Assembly: GCF_001678905.1 (NCBI RefSeq)
Contig: NZ_CP012117.1
Span: 1,674,001-1,738,000, forward strand
Source of the DNA: Dermabacter vaginalis
GTDB taxonomy: Bacteria > Actinomycetota > Actinomycetes > Actinomycetales > Dermabacteraceae
Direction: 5' to 3'
DNA: 64,000 nucleotides
The notes under the pieces were generated by a model. It did no database searches. It worked only from the letters and a program-made list of their open reading frames with translations, and was not told where the DNA came from. The first letter of the stretch is position 1; each line of letters opens with the position of its first letter. The position numbers and the translations under genes were made by a program. Positions 48,413 through 57,617 of this stretch are shown piece by piece.

Positions 48413-49744
48413 TCATGCCTCCTTCGAAGCGTCAGTGGTGCCGTCGGCGGGTGCGTCCGCTCGGTGACTGCCGGCTACGGCGGGGGTTTCTGAAGTTCCG
48501 ACGGTTGCCGTGGAGGCGTCGGATTCCTCCGTCGCGGGGGCGGCACTAACCGACGGTGTGTCGTCGTCCTTTTTGTCTCGCGCGAGGAACGAGAGACCGG
48601 TGAGGGTTCTCACGAGCGGCGGCGCGGCAATGAAAAGCACCACGAGTGCCTGGACGATGCTCACGAGATCGATCGGGACGCCCTGGCTCGACTCCATAAA
48701 GCGGCCACCAACGCCAAGGGCGGCGAAGAGGAGGCCCGCGAGGAGGATGCCAACGGGGCCGGAGCGGCCAAGAAGCGCCACCGTGATCGCATCAAAACCG
48801 ATGCTGCCCGCGATGCCGCTCGTGAGGCGGTGTTCGGTCCCGAGCAGATGCACGGAGCCGGCGAGACCCACGAGAGCGCCTGCGACCACCATGACGAGGA
48901 AGCTCGTCGTGCCGACCTTGATGCCCGCGACCTGCGCGGCGCGGGGGTTTTCACCGACGGTCCGGAACTTGAAGCCGAGCGAGCTGCGCGTGAGCAGCCA
49001 CCACATGAACACGCCCGCGAGGAGCATGATGACGATGCCCGCGTGCAAACGATAGCCGGTCAGAAGCGTGGGCAGCTGAGCATTGACGGCAACGTCGGGC
49101 GAAACGGGCTGCGAACTGTTAGCGGCAGTGAAGGCCTCGGTCGTCAGCAAAAAACCGAGAAGAGAAACCGCGATCCAGTTGAGCATGATGGTCGAGATCA
49201 CTTCGTTCGCCTCGAAGCGCGCCTTGAGGAAGCCCGCGATTCCGCCCCAGGCTGCGCCCGCGAGCGCGCCCACGATGAGCGCGACGATGAGGTGGACGAC
49301 GGGCGGAAGGAAGGTCCACGTAAAGCCAACGTAGCCAGACATCGCCGCTCCCATGAGCAGCTGACCCGTGCCACCAATGTTGAACATGCCGGCCCTGAAA
49401 CCAACAGCCATGCCGTAGGCGGCGATAATGAGGGGTGTGGCGACCGTCAGGGTTTCAAAGAGGGGGCGCCACATGAGAGCGGTCGTTCGCGCGTTGTAGT
49501 CGAAGATTGCGCCGCGGAACATCGCCTCGTACGCCCCGGCGATCGCTGCCCACGATGCCTCAAAGAAATCGCTCGGGCGCGCGAAGACATAGCCGAAGGA
49601 CTCACGTACATCTTCATTGGCGATCAAGATGAGAACGCTACCGATGATCGCGGCAATGATGAATGCACCGATGACGACCGAGATTTCGCTGCGGCCAATC
49701 CGCTGGGCGAGGGTGCGACTCGACGTGGTGTTTTTCTCGCTCAC
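48413..49744 (-). CDS. Nucleoside ABC transporter permease (first)
   Basis: 443 residues, NupP/YufP-type: a large number of hydrophobic helices, the TPLIIAAYGMAVGFRAGMFN and IGGTGQLLMGAAMSGYVG blocks, and a hydrophilic Ser/Thr/Ala-rich C-terminal tail of about 50 residues. GTG start overlaps the ATPase stop (GTGA). The tail (408-416, DASTATVG) is encoded by a reverse copy of the palindromic element. Confidence 0.92.
   Translation of the reverse strand: MSEKNTTSSRTLAQRIGRSEISVVIGAFIIAAIIGSVLILIANEDVRESFGYVFARPSDFFEASWAAIAGAYEAMFRGAIFDYNARTTALMWRPLFETLTVATPLIIAAYGMAVGFRAGMFNIGGTGQLLMGAAMSGYVGFTWTFLPPVVHLIVALIVGALAGAAWGGIAGFLKARFEANEVISTIMLNWIAVSLLGFLLTTEAFTAANSSQPVSPDVAVNAQLPTLLTGYRLHAGIVIMLLAGVFMWWLLTRSSLGFKFRTVGENPRAAQVAGIKVGTTSFLVMVVAGALVGLAGSVHLLGTEHRLTSGIAGSIGFDAITVALLGRSGPVGILLAGLLFAALGVGGRFMESSQGVPIDLVSIVQALVVLFIAAPPLVRTLTGLSFLARDKKDDDTPSVSAAPATEESDASTATVGTSETPAVAGSHRADAPADGTTDASKEA
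48498..48522 (-). repeat. 25-nt palindromic element, copy D (reverse orientation, diverged)
   Basis: On the minus strand reads CCGACGCCTCC ACG GCAACCGTCGG: four or five changes from copies A-C, all in the centre; the 6-bp stem and the 11-base right half are intact. Encodes DASTATVG in the permease tail. Confidence 0.65.
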
Positions 49745-51315
49745 GAGAGCTCTCCTTCCTCGGTCAGGGCGCTCTCACTCAGCGTTCCCGTTCCGTTAGC
49801 GACGGCCTCGCGGGCCGCCTCGGCGCTATAGCCTGCCATCATGAGGCCCAGCACTTCGCGGCTTTCGTCTCCAGGCACAATCCCGAGGATCTCACCGCGG
49901 TACATCACTGCGATGCGGTCGGCAAGCTGGCACACCTCGTCGAGTTCGGTCGAGACGATGATGACCGGGGTTCCCTTGTCTCGTTCGAGAACGATGCGTT
50001 TGTGGAGGAACTCGATCGAACCAACGTCAACGCCGCGTGTGGGCTGCGAGGCGATGAAGAGCGAAAGGTCGCGCGAAAGCGCGCGGCTCATCACGACCTT
50101 CTGCTGGTTTCCACCTGAGAGGGAGCCAACGGGAAGGTCAATTCCGGCCGTACGAATGTCGAACTCCTTGACCTGGCTTTCAGCGTGCGTGCGGATCGTG
50201 CCCGGGTGAAGGGAGATTACCGAGCCGAAAGGCCTGCGGTCGTGTTGGTCGAGAACGAGGTTTTCGGCGACCGAGAACGACTTCATGAGGGCGTCCTCGG
50301 TGCGGTCCTCGGGGACAAATCCGACGCCTTCGTCCAGGATCCGTTTCGTGCTGAGGCCCACGAGGTCGGTGCCATTCAAATAGGCGTGCCCGCTCACGTG
50401 CTGCTGAAGGCCGAGAAGGGCTTCGGTGAGCTCAGTTTGACCGTTCCCCTGGACCCCCGCGACGCCGAGGATCTCTCCTTCGTGAACGTCGAAACTCACG
50501 GAGTTCAGGAGCTTGAGGCCATTGTTGTCAGTGACAGTGAGGCCCTCAACCTTGAGGGCGGCTTTCCCACCCTTCGGCGCAGTTTTCTCGAAATCGAGAG
50601 CAACGGTGCGGCCCACCATCATGTTCGCGAGATCCGTCTGAGGAGCGCTCGGATCGGCAGATCCCACGACTTTTCCGCGACGAATGACGGTGATGCGATC
50701 CGCCACGGCCTTCACTTCCCGGAGCTTGTGAGTGATGAACACGATCGAGGTGCCCTCATCCTTGAGCTGCCTCATGATCTGCATGAGCTCATCGGTCTCT
50801 TGGGGCGTGAGAACCGCGGTGGGCTCGTCGAGAACAAGAACCTCGGCGCGGCGCGAAAGCGCCTTGATAATCTCAACGCGCTGCTGGGCACCGACGGGCA
50901 GGTCTTCGAGCTTGGCATCCGGGTCGATATCGAAGCCGAACCGCTTCGAAATCTCGCGCACCTTCGCGCGTGCTTGGTCAAGGTCGAGGAAGGCCCCCTT
51001 CGTGGGCTCATGACCGAGGGCAACGTTTTCCGCGACGGTGAAAACGGGGATAAGCATGAAGTGCTGGTGCACCATGCCGATCCCGGCCGCCATGGCCTCG
51101 CCGGGACCCGCGAAATGCACGGGCTGATCATCGATAAGAATCTGGCCGCCGTCGGGCTGGTAGAGCCCGTACAGGACGTTCATGAGGGTGGACTTGCCCG
51201 CGCCGTTTTCACCGAGAAGCGAATGAATTTCGCCCTCGTTGATGACCAGATCGATATGGTCGTTCGCCACGAGCGAGCCGAACACCTTCGTGATGCCTCG
51301 CAGTTCGAGTTTCAC
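49741..51315 (-). CDS. Nucleoside ABC transporter ATPase with two ATP-binding domains
   Basis: 524 residues. First domain: LLGENGAGKSTLMNVLYGLYQ (Walker A), VGAQQRVEIIKALSR, VLVLDEPTAVLTPQE. Second domain has a degenerate P-loop (GVQGNGQTELTE) but a full signature SGGNQQKVVMSRAL. This is the RbsA-like duplication found in NupO/YufO. GTG at 51313-51315 is chosen for GAAGG eight bases upstream; the longer frame is not conserved. A strong stem-loop separates it from the BMP gene. Confidence 0.94.
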   Translation of the reverse strand: MKLELRGITKVFGSLVANDHIDLVINEGEIHSLLGENGAGKSTLMNVLYGLYQPDGGQILIDDQPVHFAGPGEAMAAGIGMVHQHFMLIPVFTVAENVALGHEPTKGAFLDLDQARAKVREISKRFGFDIDPDAKLEDLPVGAQQRVEIIKALSRRAEVLVLDEPTAVLTPQETDELMQIMRQLKDEGTSIVFITHKLREVKAVADRITVIRRGKVVGSADPSAPQTDLANMMVGRTVALDFEKTAPKGGKAALKVEGLTVTDNNGLKLLNSVSFDVHEGEILGVAGVQGNGQTELTEALLGLQQHVSGHAYLNGTDLVGLSTKRILDEGVGFVPEDRTEDALMKSFSVAENLVLDQHDRRPFGSVISLHPGTIRTHAESQVKEFDIRTAGIDLPVGSLSGGNQQKVVMSRALSRDLSLFIASQPTRGVDVGSIEFLHKRIVLERDKGTPVIIVSTELDEVCQLADRIAVMYRGEILGIVPGDESREVLGLMMAGYSAEAAREAVANGTGTLSESALTEEGELS

Positions 51316-51396
51316 GCGCACAGCCTTCCGTGAGTGACACGGACCCACCGGGCCCGAGGGGTGTCGGAGTTCGAGTATAAGGGGTTTGGGCACGCT

Positions 51397-51426
51397 GGCG
51401 GCCCCCTCCCGAGAGAGGGGGCCGCC
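51397..51426. other. Perfect 12-bp stem-loop between the BMP gene and the ABC ATPase gene
   Basis: GGCGGCCCCCTC (51397-51408), six-base loop, GAGGGGGCCGCC (51415-51426). It lies 45 bases after the BMP stop and 82 bases before the ATPase start, all on the minus strand. No T run follows, so it is more likely a 3' stabiliser or partial attenuator that raises lipoprotein over transporter mRNA than a full terminator. Confidence 0.6.
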
Positions 51427-51470
51427 GGCCTAGCGAGTAATGCTCGTCACAGATAACTGAGGGCTAATGC

Positions 51471-52565
51471 TCAGTGCTGAGGCGAAGCGGGCGAGGTCAC
51501 TTCGATCTCGCCACTGACGATCTGCTTCTGGAGGTCTTCGACTTCCTTCTTCAGTTCTGCGGGGATCTTGCTATCGAACTCGTGGTAGGAAGCAAGACCG
51601 ACGCCACCGTTTTCGAGGGTGCCCACGTACGGCTCGTTCGTGAACTTACCTTCAGCAGCCTCCGTGCCGGTCGTCTCGACTGCGGCTGCAATCTCCTTCA
51701 CCACCGAGGTGAGGATGACGTCCTTTGCGTCGGGGTTGGTCTCAACGCCGTCGGAGTCGACCCACACGACCATGACGCCGTCCTTTTCCTTCGCGGCCGC
51801 GAGGGTGCCTGCACCGACGGGGCCCGCCACCGGCATGATGATGTCGGCACCCTGAGAGATGAAACCTTCGGTGAGGGCCTTGCCCTTGGTCTGGTCCTCA
51901 AAGTCGCCGGTGAAGGAGCCGTCCTGGCTGTCCTTGTTCCAACCGAGGACCTTAACGTTCGTGCCGTGGGCTTCGTTGTACTTTGCGACGCCATCGGCAA
52001 AACCGTCCATGAAGATCGTCACCGTGGGAATCTTCCCGCCACCGTAGGTGGCAACCGTACCGGTCTTGGTGGTACCCGCTGCCACGTAACCCGCAAGGTA
52101 AGCGGCCTGGGCGGTGTCGAACGTGAGGGGCTTGACGTTCTCGACCTCGACGGGATTGCCATCCGCATCCTGCGCCGTCGCGTCGATGATGGCGTAATGG
52201 GTATCGGGGTTCGCCTCGGCCTCGGCCTTGATGGTCTTCGAGAAGAGGTAGCCGACAGCGTAAATCATGTTGCAGTCGCCCTGCACCATGTTCTGCAGGT
52301 TGGGGGCGAAGTCCGCCTCACTCGACGACTCGGCGGTCTGGACCTTATAGCCCTTGTCCTCTTTGAGGGTCGTGAGGCCGTTGAAGCCAGATTCGTTGAA
52401 CGACTTGTCGTCGAAGCCGCCCGAATCGGACACCATGCATGCCTTGAAGTCGCTGCCCTTGCCGGAACCGGAATCGGCCCCGGATTCTTCGGGAGGAGTG
52501 CCACAGGCGGAGAGAACGAGGGCGCCGGCACCGAGCAGTGCGGCCGCGCGGGAAAGGGACTTCAC
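51471..52565 (-). CDS. BMP/PnrA family nucleoside-binding lipoprotein
   Basis: Substrate-binding component of the nucleoside importer. 364 residues: signal peptide with lipobox LVLSAC (Cys21), then the BMP fold (VSDSGGFDDKSFNESGFNG; PMSIDD absent), and TFDTAQAAYLAGYVA and ADIIMPVAGPVGAGTLAA, the family hinge and ligand blocks. GTG at 52563-52565 with GGAGG six bases upstream is preferred over a TTG 12 bases earlier. First gene of the uptake operon leading to cdd and deoA. Confidence 0.94.
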   Translation of the reverse strand: MKSLSRAAALLGAGALVLSACGTPPEESGADSGSGKGSDFKACMVSDSGGFDDKSFNESGFNGLTTLKEDKGYKVQTAESSSEADFAPNLQNMVQGDCNMIYAVGYLFSKTIKAEAEANPDTHYAIIDATAQDADGNPVEVENVKPLTFDTAQAAYLAGYVAAGTTKTGTVATYGGGKIPTVTIFMDGFADGVAKYNEAHGTNVKVLGWNKDSQDGSFTGDFEDQTKGKALTEGFISQGADIIMPVAGPVGAGTLAAAKEKDGVMVVWVDSDGVETNPDAKDVILTSVVKEIAAAVETTGTEAAEGKFTNEPYVGTLENGGVGLASYHEFDSKIPAELKKEVEDLQKQIVSGEIEVTSPASPQH

Positions 52566-52633
52566 AATTGCCTCCAACGTGAGGGAATGAGTTGACGGTG
52601 CGCCCGGCCGATCCGAGCACCCTTCTCATAATG

Positions 52634-52646
52634 TAACGCTCCGTTA
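52634..52646. promoter_or_regulatory. Operator-like palindrome over the BMP operon promoter
   Basis: TAACG-CTC-CGTTA is a perfect 5-3-5 inverted repeat about 70 bases before the BMP start. A -10-like TACATT (minus strand, 52630-52635) touches it, so a bound repressor could block the nucleoside operon. The regulator is not in the window. Confidence 0.4.
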
Positions 52647-52657
52647 ACCTGAATGCA

Positions 52658-52681
52658 CTCCCAGACTCGGAATCTAGGGAG
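52658..52681 (-). terminator. Hairpin after manC
   Basis: CTCCC plus AGA pair with TCT plus GGGAG (one bulged base) around a seven-base loop, 15 bases after the manC stop. No clear T run, so a weak or factor-assisted terminator between manC and the BMP operon. Confidence 0.4.
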
Positions 52682-52695
52682 CACCCGTCTGAAGC

Positions 52696-53817
52696 CTATA
52701 AAAGCCCCTCCAGACCTTCCGCTTCTAGCCGCTTCACGAGTGCCCCGACGTCTTGCGCTTTCGCCTCGTCCACGACTAGCAAAACGTCCCCTGCTTCGAC
52801 GACGCTAATGCCATCGAGACCCACCAGGGCGATCGGCCGCTCGGAGTTCGAATACACGCGCGCCCGAGAATCGACACTCACGACCTTGGCGGTCCCCGCG
52901 ACCCCCAATTCGCCGTCTGTTTCCTTTTCGCCGCGCACAACTCGCGCGAGCGCCCGAAAGTCTCCGATGTCGTCCCATGCGAAGCTCGCGGGCACGACGG
53001 CGACCGCCCCGCGCGAGGCGAGCGGCTCCGCGAGCGCATGATCAATCGCGATCGGCTCGAGGCTCGCCCAGATCGCTTCGCCCTCCCCCGAAAGCTCTCC
53101 CCCGGTCTCCTCGAGCGCGAGAGCTCGTGCGGCGTCGCTAATCTCGGGATGGAGATCGTCGAGGGCTTCCAGCAGCACGCGCGCCTTCACGACAAACATC
53201 CCCGCATTCCACATGAAACGTCCGCTTCGCACGAACTCGGTAGCGGTCGCGGCATCCGGTTTTTCGACGAAACGGGCAACGTTTAAAGCTCCCGCGGAGC
53301 GCAGGGCAATCGCGTCCTCATCGGCCGCATCTGACGGGCAGGTCTCGATGTACCCGAAAGCACTCGACGCCGACGTGGGTTCAATCCCGATGGTCGCGAG
53401 GTAGCCGAGCTCCGCAGCGGCGATCGCGCTGTAGACGCCCTTCCAGAAGTCTTCCTTCGGTGCGATCACGTGGTCGGCTGCGAAGGAGCCAATGATGGCA
53501 CCAGGGTGCTCGCGTTCGGCAAGCGCGGCAGCCCACGCGATCGCTGGCATCGAGTTTTTTCCACTCGGCTCGGAAAGGATCTGGGCACCGTCGCCAACCT
53601 GGGCGGCAACTGCCTCACGGTGCGCACGCCCCGTCACGATAATGGGTCGCGCCGAGGACAGGGGCGCGAGACGCTCGAGAGTATTGACAAGGAGACTCGC
53701 ACCGTTGCCCTCAAGGTCGAGGAGAAACTTCGGGTGGCTCTGACGCGAAAGCGGCCAGAGCCTCGTGCCTGAGCCTCCAGCCGGAATGACGGGAATAAAC
53801 GGGGAGGAGGTGGTCAT
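52696..53817 (-). CDS. manC: Mannose-1-phosphate guanylyltransferase
   Basis: Makes GDP-mannose from mannose-1-phosphate and GTP. 373 residues: PVIPAGGSGTRLWPLSR (nucleotide loop, 9-25), HPKFLLDL, VEKPDAATATEFVRSG, MWNAGMFVVKA, and FAWDDIGDF. No C-terminal isomerase domain. The start ATG has no ribosome site but follows TAGCCT by six bases, suggesting a leaderless mRNA. Works with the ManB-type mutase. Confidence 0.94.
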   Translation of the reverse strand: MTTSSPFIPVIPAGGSGTRLWPLSRQSHPKFLLDLEGNGASLLVNTLERLAPLSSARPIIVTGRAHREAVAAQVGDGAQILSEPSGKNSMPAIAWAAALAEREHPGAIIGSFAADHVIAPKEDFWKGVYSAIAAAELGYLATIGIEPTSASSAFGYIETCPSDAADEDAIALRSAGALNVARFVEKPDAATATEFVRSGRFMWNAGMFVVKARVLLEALDDLHPEISDAARALALEETGGELSGEGEAIWASLEPIAIDHALAEPLASRGAVAVVPASFAWDDIGDFRALARVVRGEKETDGELGVAGTAKVVSVDSRARVYSNSERPIALVGLDGISVVEAGDVLLVVDEAKAQDVGALVKRLEAEGLEGLL

Positions 53818-53823
53818 AGGCCA

Positions 53824-53829
53824 AGGCTA
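53824..53829 (-). promoter_or_regulatory. -10 element TAGCCT before manC (probable leaderless start)
   Basis: TAGCCT, six bases, then the manC ATG, in the 26-base gap after the DyP gene. Confidence 0.5.
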
Positions 53830-53843
53830 ACGGAGCCGGTGCG

Positions 53844-55088
53844 TCAACGCTGAAAGAGACTCTGCCCGACAAAACCGCCCTCGCGGCACCCGGGAAGGAC
53901 CACAAACACAGCCGAGCCAATCGGCGTCGTCCATGTATTGAGTAAGTCGCCGTCGGAAAGCCGCTGTTGCATGGGGACGAACTGTTCGTCGACGTCGCGC
54001 TGATAGCTCACGAAAATAAGCCCGGTGTTCGAGATCTCGCTCCCGGTGGGGGCATCGTCGTAGTTGAAGGGCCGTCGGAGAATCTGCTCATGCTCGTGGC
54101 GCGTACCGTCGTCCGCCAACCTCGCGCGCCGCATATGGGAGTATTCGCCGATCACGTGAAATCCGTGCTTGTCCTTTGCGGCAAAATCGGCCTCGCCGTT
54201 CTCGCCTGGCCCACCGGCGAGCGGGGCGCCGTCGGACATCCGTCGCCCCACGGAAAACTCGCGACCCACGCGGTCCACACGGTCCCACTCGTCAACGTCC
54301 ATCGCGATCCTGCGCACCACCATCGAACAGCCACCGGCGAACGGACCATCGGTGATCCATACGTGCGTGTCGAGACCGCTGCCCTCCGGGTTCACCGTCC
54401 CGTCAATCTGCCCAAACAGATTCCTTTGAGACCCCGTGGGGGCAGCAAAGCGCGCGTTCCTGAAACCCTTTTGCACCCAGGTGAGCGTGCAGAACGCGCG
54501 CGAATCCTTGAGCAGCATCCGTTGAGCGTGGGCGAGCGCGATCGGGTCGTCCGATTGCAGGGCGATCAGCACGTCTCCGCCCGACCAACGCTCCTCGAGC
54601 CTGTCGATCTCAAACGCTGGCAGCGGCCTCAGCCACGAGGGCGGCTCAACACCAGCGAGCGCGACCGCCTTCTCGCCGAGGGCAAACATCACCCGAAGCC
54701 GTGCGGGCGCATCGGCGAGTTCAGGCTCCGTGTCGGCGAGCGGGGCACGCCCCTGCGTCAGCCTCGCAGCATCGTCGCTGAGGAGCCTCAGCATTCGTTC
54801 GAGGCCGCCTCTCTCCGTTTTCGGGCGGAGGCCAAGGGCGATGAAGACCCCGTGCGCGAGTGGTGGCTCGGCGATGCCCGCCTGGTGCGGGCCATAAAAG
54901 CTCTCGCGCGCCTCGCCCACGATGCGGCGCTTGTCGAGCTCCTCCTCGGTAGGGAGTGGTGTCGTGCGCTCGGCATTCTCGCCCCCTGCAGCGTGGTATG
55001 CGCTCGCGCCCGCCGCTCCAAGACCGAGTCCCGCAGCTCCAACGAGGCCTGCGGCGAGAAAAGCTCGCCTGTCACCATCGGGTCTCAC
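53844..55088 (-). CDS. efeB: DyP-type haem peroxidase (EfeB-like), Tat-exported
   Basis: 414 residues: Tat-type signal (DRRAFLAAGLVGAAGLG), then the DyP fold with FGQIDGTVNPEG (GxxDG haem-edge motif with catalytic Asp), the proximal-His region RHEHEQILRRPFNYDD, and the late block GLIFVSYQRDVDEQFVPMQQRL. The GTG start overlaps the stop of the copper chaperone gene (GTGA). EfeU/EfeO iron-uptake partners are not adjacent. Confidence 0.93.
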   Translation of the reverse strand: MRPDGDRRAFLAAGLVGAAGLGLGAAGASAYHAAGGENAERTTPLPTEEELDKRRIVGEARESFYGPHQAGIAEPPLAHGVFIALGLRPKTERGGLERMLRLLSDDAARLTQGRAPLADTEPELADAPARLRVMFALGEKAVALAGVEPPSWLRPLPAFEIDRLEERWSGGDVLIALQSDDPIALAHAQRMLLKDSRAFCTLTWVQKGFRNARFAAPTGSQRNLFGQIDGTVNPEGSGLDTHVWITDGPFAGGCSMVVRRIAMDVDEWDRVDRVGREFSVGRRMSDGAPLAGGPGENGEADFAAKDKHGFHVIGEYSHMRRARLADDGTRHEHEQILRRPFNYDDAPTGSEISNTGLIFVSYQRDVDEQFVPMQQRLSDGDLLNTWTTPIGSAVFVVLPGCREGGFVGQSLFQR

Positions 55089-55663
55089 TGGCCGTCGTCA
55101 CTGCCCATGTCGCCATAGTTTTCCTCGGCGCCTGCGAAGTCCTTGACGATTGCGGTGAAGTCCACGTCATCCATACCCTCGATTTCGAGGGTGAGCGCAA
55201 TGCTCTCGCCAGCGGCAAGGGGCTTCGTCAGCCCCATGAGCATGATGTGCGGGCCACCGGGTTCGAGCATGAAGCTCTCGCCAGCCTTGAGCGTGAATCC
55301 GCCCTCAGCTTCGCGCATCGTGCTCTTACCGTTTTCTGTCACAACCTCGTGGAGCATGCACATGTCCGCCGCATCGCAACGCGCACCCGTGATCCGCACG
55401 CTCTCCTGTGCACCGCCCGCGTAGGTGAGGGACGCGAACACTGCGGTCATGTCGGTGTCAGCGGGGTCGGCTGCCTTCACCCATGCGTCGCTCACCTTCA
55501 CGCTGCCATCGTGAGCATCCGCGGCCTCCGACGGTTGCTGCGCCTTCGATGAGGCATCCTTCTCGGGCTGTTCCGAACAACCGGCAAGAGCAACCATGCT
55601 GAGACTCGCGAGCCCTACAAAACCACGGCGATTGATACGCCATCCAGCGTTCACCACTGTCAC
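55085..55663 (-). CDS. PCu(A)C-type periplasmic copper chaperone lipoprotein
   Basis: About 192 residues: Arg-Arg signal with lipobox MVALAGC (Cys29), an acidic linker, then the PCu(A)C domain with Met/His copper ligands (CMLHEVV, EPGGPHIMLMGL, KPLAAGESIALTLEIEG). GTG at 55661-55663 is taken; two further GTGs follow closely. A right-half copy of the palindromic element (55528-55538) encodes AQQPSEAA in the linker. Co-translated with the DyP peroxidase; in the same pathway it may deliver Cu or buffer it. Confidence 0.88.
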   Translation of the reverse strand: MTVVNAGWRINRRGFVGLASLSMVALAGCSEQPEKDASSKAQQPSEAADAHDGSVKVSDAWVKAADPADTDMTAVFASLTYAGGAQESVRITGARCDAADMCMLHEVVTENGKSTMREAEGGFTLKAGESFMLEPGGPHIMLMGLTKPLAAGESIALTLEIEGMDDVDFTAIVKDFAGAEENYGDMGSDDGQ

Positions 55664-55727
55664 ATCGCTTTCTGTTCGTGCACCCGAACCTTCGCCGAGG
55701 GCACACCCATCTTTTTCTGCTCGCAAT

Positions 55728-56549
55728 TTACTCGTAAGTCACGACGAGCGGGGCGTGATCACTCCAGCGCGTGTCGTAGCTCGCAGCCCTGTCGACGCGT
55801 GAGGACGCAGCCCGCGCGGCGAGCCCCTTCGAGGCCAGGTGGTAGTCGATCCTCCAGCCCGAATCGTTATCGAAGGCTTTCCCGCGCTGCGACCACCACG
55901 TGTACGGCCCGGGCACATCGCCAGCGAGCGCGCGGTGCACATCAACCCATTCCCCCGCCTCGAGCAGGCGATCGATGTAGGCGCGCTCTTCAGGAAGGAA
56001 ACCTGCGCTCTTGAGGTTGCCCTTCCAGTTTTTAATGTCGAGGTTCGTGTGCGCGATATTGAGGTCCCCCGTGAGAAGCACGTGGCGCCCACTCGCACGC
56101 AGTTCCTCGAGGCGCAACCAGGCACCCTCGAGCATCTCGTACTTATCGGCCATCGTTTGAGGCTTGTCGACATTTCCCGAGTGCATGTACATGGAGATCA
56201 CGGTCAGGTCCGTGCCATCGCCAAGTGGGTCCTCGACGTCGAGTTCGAGCCAGCGCCCGGTGTGCGCATCCGCATCAAGGCCGGGAAGCAGGCGTCGGAC
56301 CTCCCCCATGTTCGCCCCTTCGAGCCCCTCGCGCACCGCGATCGCAACCCCCGCGCGGCCCTTGAGCATCGAGGCGTGGGCAGCCGACCGCCACCCCTGT
56401 CCCACGAGCCCCTCGACGAGGTCCTCGGGTGCACGCACCTCCTGGAAGGTGACGACGTCTGCGCCGCACGAGGCAAGCCACTCCCCCATACCTTTGCGAG
56501 CCGCCGCCCGCATACCGTTGACGTTAACCGTCGCCACCGTGAAAGTCAC
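55728..56549 (-). CDS. xth: Exodeoxyribonuclease III
   Basis: AP endonuclease / 3'-phosphatase for base excision repair. 273 residues: ATVNVNGMRAAARKGM, VVTFQEVRAPED (metal Glu), ISMYMHSGNVDKPQ, TGDLNIAHTNLDIKNWKGN (active-site Asp/Asn), RIDYHLASKG, and SDHAPLVV (catalytic Asp-His). GTG at 56547-56549 with AAGGAG six bases upstream rules out the longer frame. Confidence 0.95.
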   Translation of the reverse strand: MTFTVATVNVNGMRAAARKGMGEWLASCGADVVTFQEVRAPEDLVEGLVGQGWRSAAHASMLKGRAGVAIAVREGLEGANMGEVRRLLPGLDADAHTGRWLELDVEDPLGDGTDLTVISMYMHSGNVDKPQTMADKYEMLEGAWLRLEELRASGRHVLLTGDLNIAHTNLDIKNWKGNLKSAGFLPEERAYIDRLLEAGEWVDVHRALAGDVPGPYTWWSQRGKAFDNDSGWRIDYHLASKGLAARAASSRVDRAASYDTRWSDHAPLVVTYE

Positions 56550-56600
56550 ACTTACTCCTTCATTCATCCACGGGCGCGCTCGCACCCGATTTAACGGGGA

Positions 56601-56628
56601 GGAACCCGCCCCACGAAGGACGGGTCCC
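56601..56628 (-). terminator. Hairpin between folD and xth
   Basis: GGAACCCG (56601-56608) pairs with CGGGTCCC (56621-56628) with one G-U pair. It follows the folD stop by 58 bases on the minus strand; the T run is weak. Confidence 0.4.
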
Positions 56629-56685
56629 TGCCGTCAGTCACCCCACGATCGTTCTACACAGTGAACGTGCAAGGCAACTCGGGTA

Positions 56686-57588
56686 TCAGCGCTTAGCCTT
56701 TTCGGCTTCCCACGCGCGCTCGGCCGACTCGACAACGTTCTGCATGAGCAGCGCGCGAGTCATGGGGCCGACGCCACCCGGGTTCGGGCTGATCCAGGCG
56801 ACTTTGTCCTTAGCAGCGGGCTCGACATCGCCCTTGATCTTCTGCTTGCCCGTTTCCGGATCCGGTTCGCGCGTCACACCGACGTCGAGCACGACAGCAT
56901 CGTCGCGAAGGTCGGCTGCCTTCACGAGATGCGGCACACCAGCAGCGGCGATCACGATGTCGGCCTGCTTGAGGAGCTCCGGGAGGTTCTTAGTGCCGGT
57001 GTGCGTAAGGGTGACGGTCGCATTATGCTCGCGACGCGTGAGAAGGGACGCGATGGGGCGCCCTACTGTCACACCGCGGCCCACGACGACGACGTGCTTG
57101 CCGTTGAAATCGATACCGTGACGCTTCGCGAGCTCAATTGCCGCGCGAGGTGTGCACGGCAGCGGGGTGGTGATGGGCTTGTTGACGTTGAGCACGAGCC
57201 GGCCAAGGTTCACGGGATGAAGACCATCGGCATCCTTCTGCGGGTCGATGTACTCGAGAACCGCGTCGGTATCGATGTGCTTCGGCAAGGGAAGCTGCAC
57301 GATGTAGCCCGTGCAGGCCGCGTCGGCATTGAGCTCATCGAGGACTGCGAAGAGTTCCTCCTGAGTCGTCTCCTCGGGCAGGTCCTTGCGAATCGAATTG
57401 ATGCCGATGGCCTCGGAATCGCGGTGCTTACCGGCAACGTAGATCTCCGAGGCCGGGTCCGCGCCTACGAGCACGGTCGCAAGGCCAGGGCGAACCGCGC
57501 CTTCAGCAACGATCTTCTCCACGCGTTCGCGAAGTTCTTCCTTAATGGTCTTGGCCGTAGCTTTGCCGTCGAGAATTTGTGCAGTCAT
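56686..57588 (-). CDS. folD: Bifunctional methylenetetrahydrofolate dehydrogenase / methenyltetrahydrofolate cyclohydrolase
   Basis: 300 residues: catalytic Lys54 in [59 protein letters not shown] loop [16 protein letters not shown], and [17 protein letters not shown] at 57586-57588 with AAGGAG upstream. Thirty bases after glyA: one-carbon pair supplying 5,10-CH2-THF and onward. Confidence 0.97.
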   Translation of the reverse strand: MTAQILDGKATAKTIKEELRERVEKIVAEGAVRPGLATVLVGADPASEIYVAGKHRDSEAIGINSIRKDLPEETTQEELFAVLDELNADAACTGYIVQLPLPKHIDTDAVLEYIDPQKDADGLHPVNLGRLVLNVNKPITTPLPCTPRAAIELAKRHGIDFNGKHVVVVGRGVTVGRPIASLLTRREHNATVTLTHTGTKNLPELLKQADIVIAAAGVPHLVKAADLRDDAVVLDVGVTREPDPETGKQKIKGDVEPAAKDKVAWISPNPGGVGPMTRALLMQNVVESAERAWEAEKAKR

Positions 57589-57617
57589 AGCGTCATTACT
57601 CCTTACGTCGTGGATTC

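Noticed and set aside
50185-51333. Long plus-strand open frame opposite the ABC ATPase gene (382 codons)
   Set aside because: Antisense shadow of a well-conserved gene in high-GC DNA; its translation has no recognisable family, and the minus-strand frame shows Walker motifs.
51474-52595. Long plus-strand open frame opposite the BMP lipoprotein gene
   Set aside because: Same kind of shadow; the minus-strand product has a lipobox and family motifs.
53967-55118. Plus-strand open frame opposite the DyP peroxidase gene
   Set aside because: No ribosome site or motif; the opposite strand encodes a clear Tat-exported peroxidase.
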